Positions 4,852 to 5,912 of a stretch of 5,912 bases of DNA are shown piece after piece. The notes under the pieces were generated by a model. It was not told where the DNA came from, searched no databases, and saw only the letters and a program-made list of their open reading frames with translations. The stretch comes from Flavobacterium psychrophilum (GTDB lineage: Bacteria; Bacteroidota; Bacteroidia; Flavobacteriales; Flavobacteriaceae): positions 1 through 5,912 of the forward strand of contig CAMBHH010000199.1 of the NCBI GenBank assembly GCA_945866505.1. The letters are read 5' to 3'. Position 1 is the stretch's first letter. Every line of letters begins with the position of its first letter. Both the position numbers and the translations under genes were made by a program.

Positions 4852-5912
4852 ATGAGTAAATTATTTTTTAAAATACTGGTTTTGTTGATGAGTTTATCCT
4901 TAATCGGAATAATTTTAGTTCAGGTGTATTGGTTTGATACCTCTTTCAAAAATAATGACGAGCAATTTAAATTTCATGTCAAATCGGTGATAGGTAATGT
5001 TGCTGAAAAGATACAAAAACAAGAAGCTTATACTTTTTACGATAAGTATAATAAGTATAAGGATAGTACAGGTAAAATTCCGCAGAAAGTTGATTTATTA
5101 GAGTTTTATTACGTTCAAAAAAATCATGAAAATAATACAACAACAGTTTATTCTAGTATATTAAAAGAGGAGAATTATGATATTACTTCCTCTATTTTTG
5201 GTAAAAAATTAGATAGTGTAAAATTTAAGAGTTTTAATTCTAAACGGGTTACAGAAGTTTACAATAATAAAAAAATCGATAATTCTAGTGTGCAACAAAT
5301 GACACCAGATGTCAAAATTGAAAAATCGGGAAATCTAGAGGTTTTAGATAATGCTCAATTTGAAATTTTTTTTAAAGATATTGCCTCTACAATGCCATTG
5401 CAAGAGAGAGTTTCAAAAGAAGCATTGCAAAAGTTGTTAAAAGAAGAATTGGAAGAATATGGTGTAAACACGAAATTTGAATTTGGGATTTTTAGTAGTG
5501 GTTTAGCGACTAAAGTAAAATCCGATGGTTTTGTATACGACGAAAAAAACACCTATTCGATACCCATATTTTCGGATAATGAAGGGAATAATAAATATCA
5601 ATTATTGGTTTCATTTCCCAATAAAAAGAAATTTTTGCTTTCCGATTTGCTTGGAATAACATTATTGTCAATCATATTTACGCTCATCATTATTATAGCT
5701 TATACAAGTGCATTGAATCAGTTAATTCGTCAGCGCCATATATCAGAGATAAAATCAGATTTTATTAATAATATGACGCACGAATTTAAAACACCAATTG
5801 CAACTATAAATCTAGCTTTAGACGCTATAAAAAACCCAAAAATTATAGGAAACGAAGCGATGGTACTCAAGTACTTGCAAATGATAAAAGATGAAAATAA
5901 ACGGATGCATGC
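4852..5912 (+). CDS. Sensor histidine kinase, N-terminal part (partial)
   Basis: The frame is open from ATG 4852 to the window end, giving 353 residues without a stop. A first membrane helix (about residues 6-26, LVLLMSLSLIGIILVQVYWF) is followed by a periplasmic sensor region of about 235 residues, rich in Lys, Asn and Ser, which I do not recognise. A second helix spans about 266-284 (LLGITLLSIIFTLIIIIAY). Cytoplasmic HisKA follows: FINNMTHEFKTPIATI, with the phosphoacceptor H310. The ATPase domain lies beyond the window. The architecture, and the GIILVQVYW first helix, match the two-component kinases common in Bacteroidetes that resemble RprX; a response regulator gene would be expected downstream. 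The signal sensed is unknown. Separated from coaE by 71 bases with its own promoter-like box. Confidence 0.93.
   Translation, partial: MSKLFFKILVLLMSLSLIGIILVQVYWFDTSFKNNDEQFKFHVKSVIGNVAEKIQKQEAYTFYDKYNKYKDSTGKIPQKVDLLEFYYVQKNHENNTTTVYSSILKEENYDITSSIFGKKLDSVKFKSFNSKRVTEVYNNKKIDNSSVQQMTPDVKIEKSGNLEVLDNAQFEIFFKDIASTMPLQERVSKEALQKLLKEELEEYGVNTKFEFGIFSSGLATKVKSDGFVYDEKNTYSIPIFSDNEGNNKYQLLVSFPNKKKFLLSDLLGITLLSIIFTLIIIIAYTSALNQLIRQRHISEIKSDFINNMTHEFKTPIATINLALDAIKNPKIIGNEAMVLKYLQMIKDENKRMH

Noticed and set aside
5355..5552. A 65-codon minus-strand frame within the kinase gene.
   Set aside because: It is antisense to the well-supported sensor kinase frame; nothing in it is recognisable.

Overview
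The window reads as chromosomal DNA of a low-GC Bacteroidetes bacterium, most likely Flavobacterium or a close relative. Three things point there. The predicted proteins look like flavobacterial homologues. Leaders are A-rich, with no clear Shine-Dalgarno sequences. Promoter-like TAnnTTTG boxes, the Bacteroidetes -7 element, lie just upstream of most genes. All genes are on the + strand.

Layout: (1) 1-261, 3' end of recN (DNA repair ATPase). (2) 339-1529, fabV, an NADH-dependent trans-2-enoyl-ACP reductase, followed by a strong terminator. (3) About 1599-3025, a disrupted stretch. The promoter and first 18 codons of a glycosyltransferase gene occur twice, about 1.3 kb apart. The first copy runs into foreign-looking sequence and stops after 30 codons. 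The second copy starts the intact gene. Between them lies a small island holding two toxin-antitoxin modules: an antitoxin followed by a broken PIN-domain toxin, and an apparently intact RelB-like/RelE-like pair. GC-richer sequence with bulged hairpins and a shared 11-bp word borders the island. (4) 2971-3969, intact family 2 glycosyltransferase with a C-terminal membrane anchor. (5) 4196-4780, coaE, last step of coenzyme A synthesis. (6) 4852 to the window end, N-terminal 353 residues of a membrane sensor histidine kinase, cut within its dimerisation/phosphoacceptor domain.

The recN, fabV, glycosyltransferase, coaE and kinase genes look like an ordinary chromosomal backbone. Most have their own promoter-like box, so they are probably separate transcription units rather than one operon. 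The point of interest is the toxin-antitoxin island, which appears to have entered at the 5' end of the glycosyltransferase gene while leaving an intact, promoter-bearing copy downstream. I see no transposase, integrase, tRNA, rRNA or CRISPR array. How the island arrived is inference.
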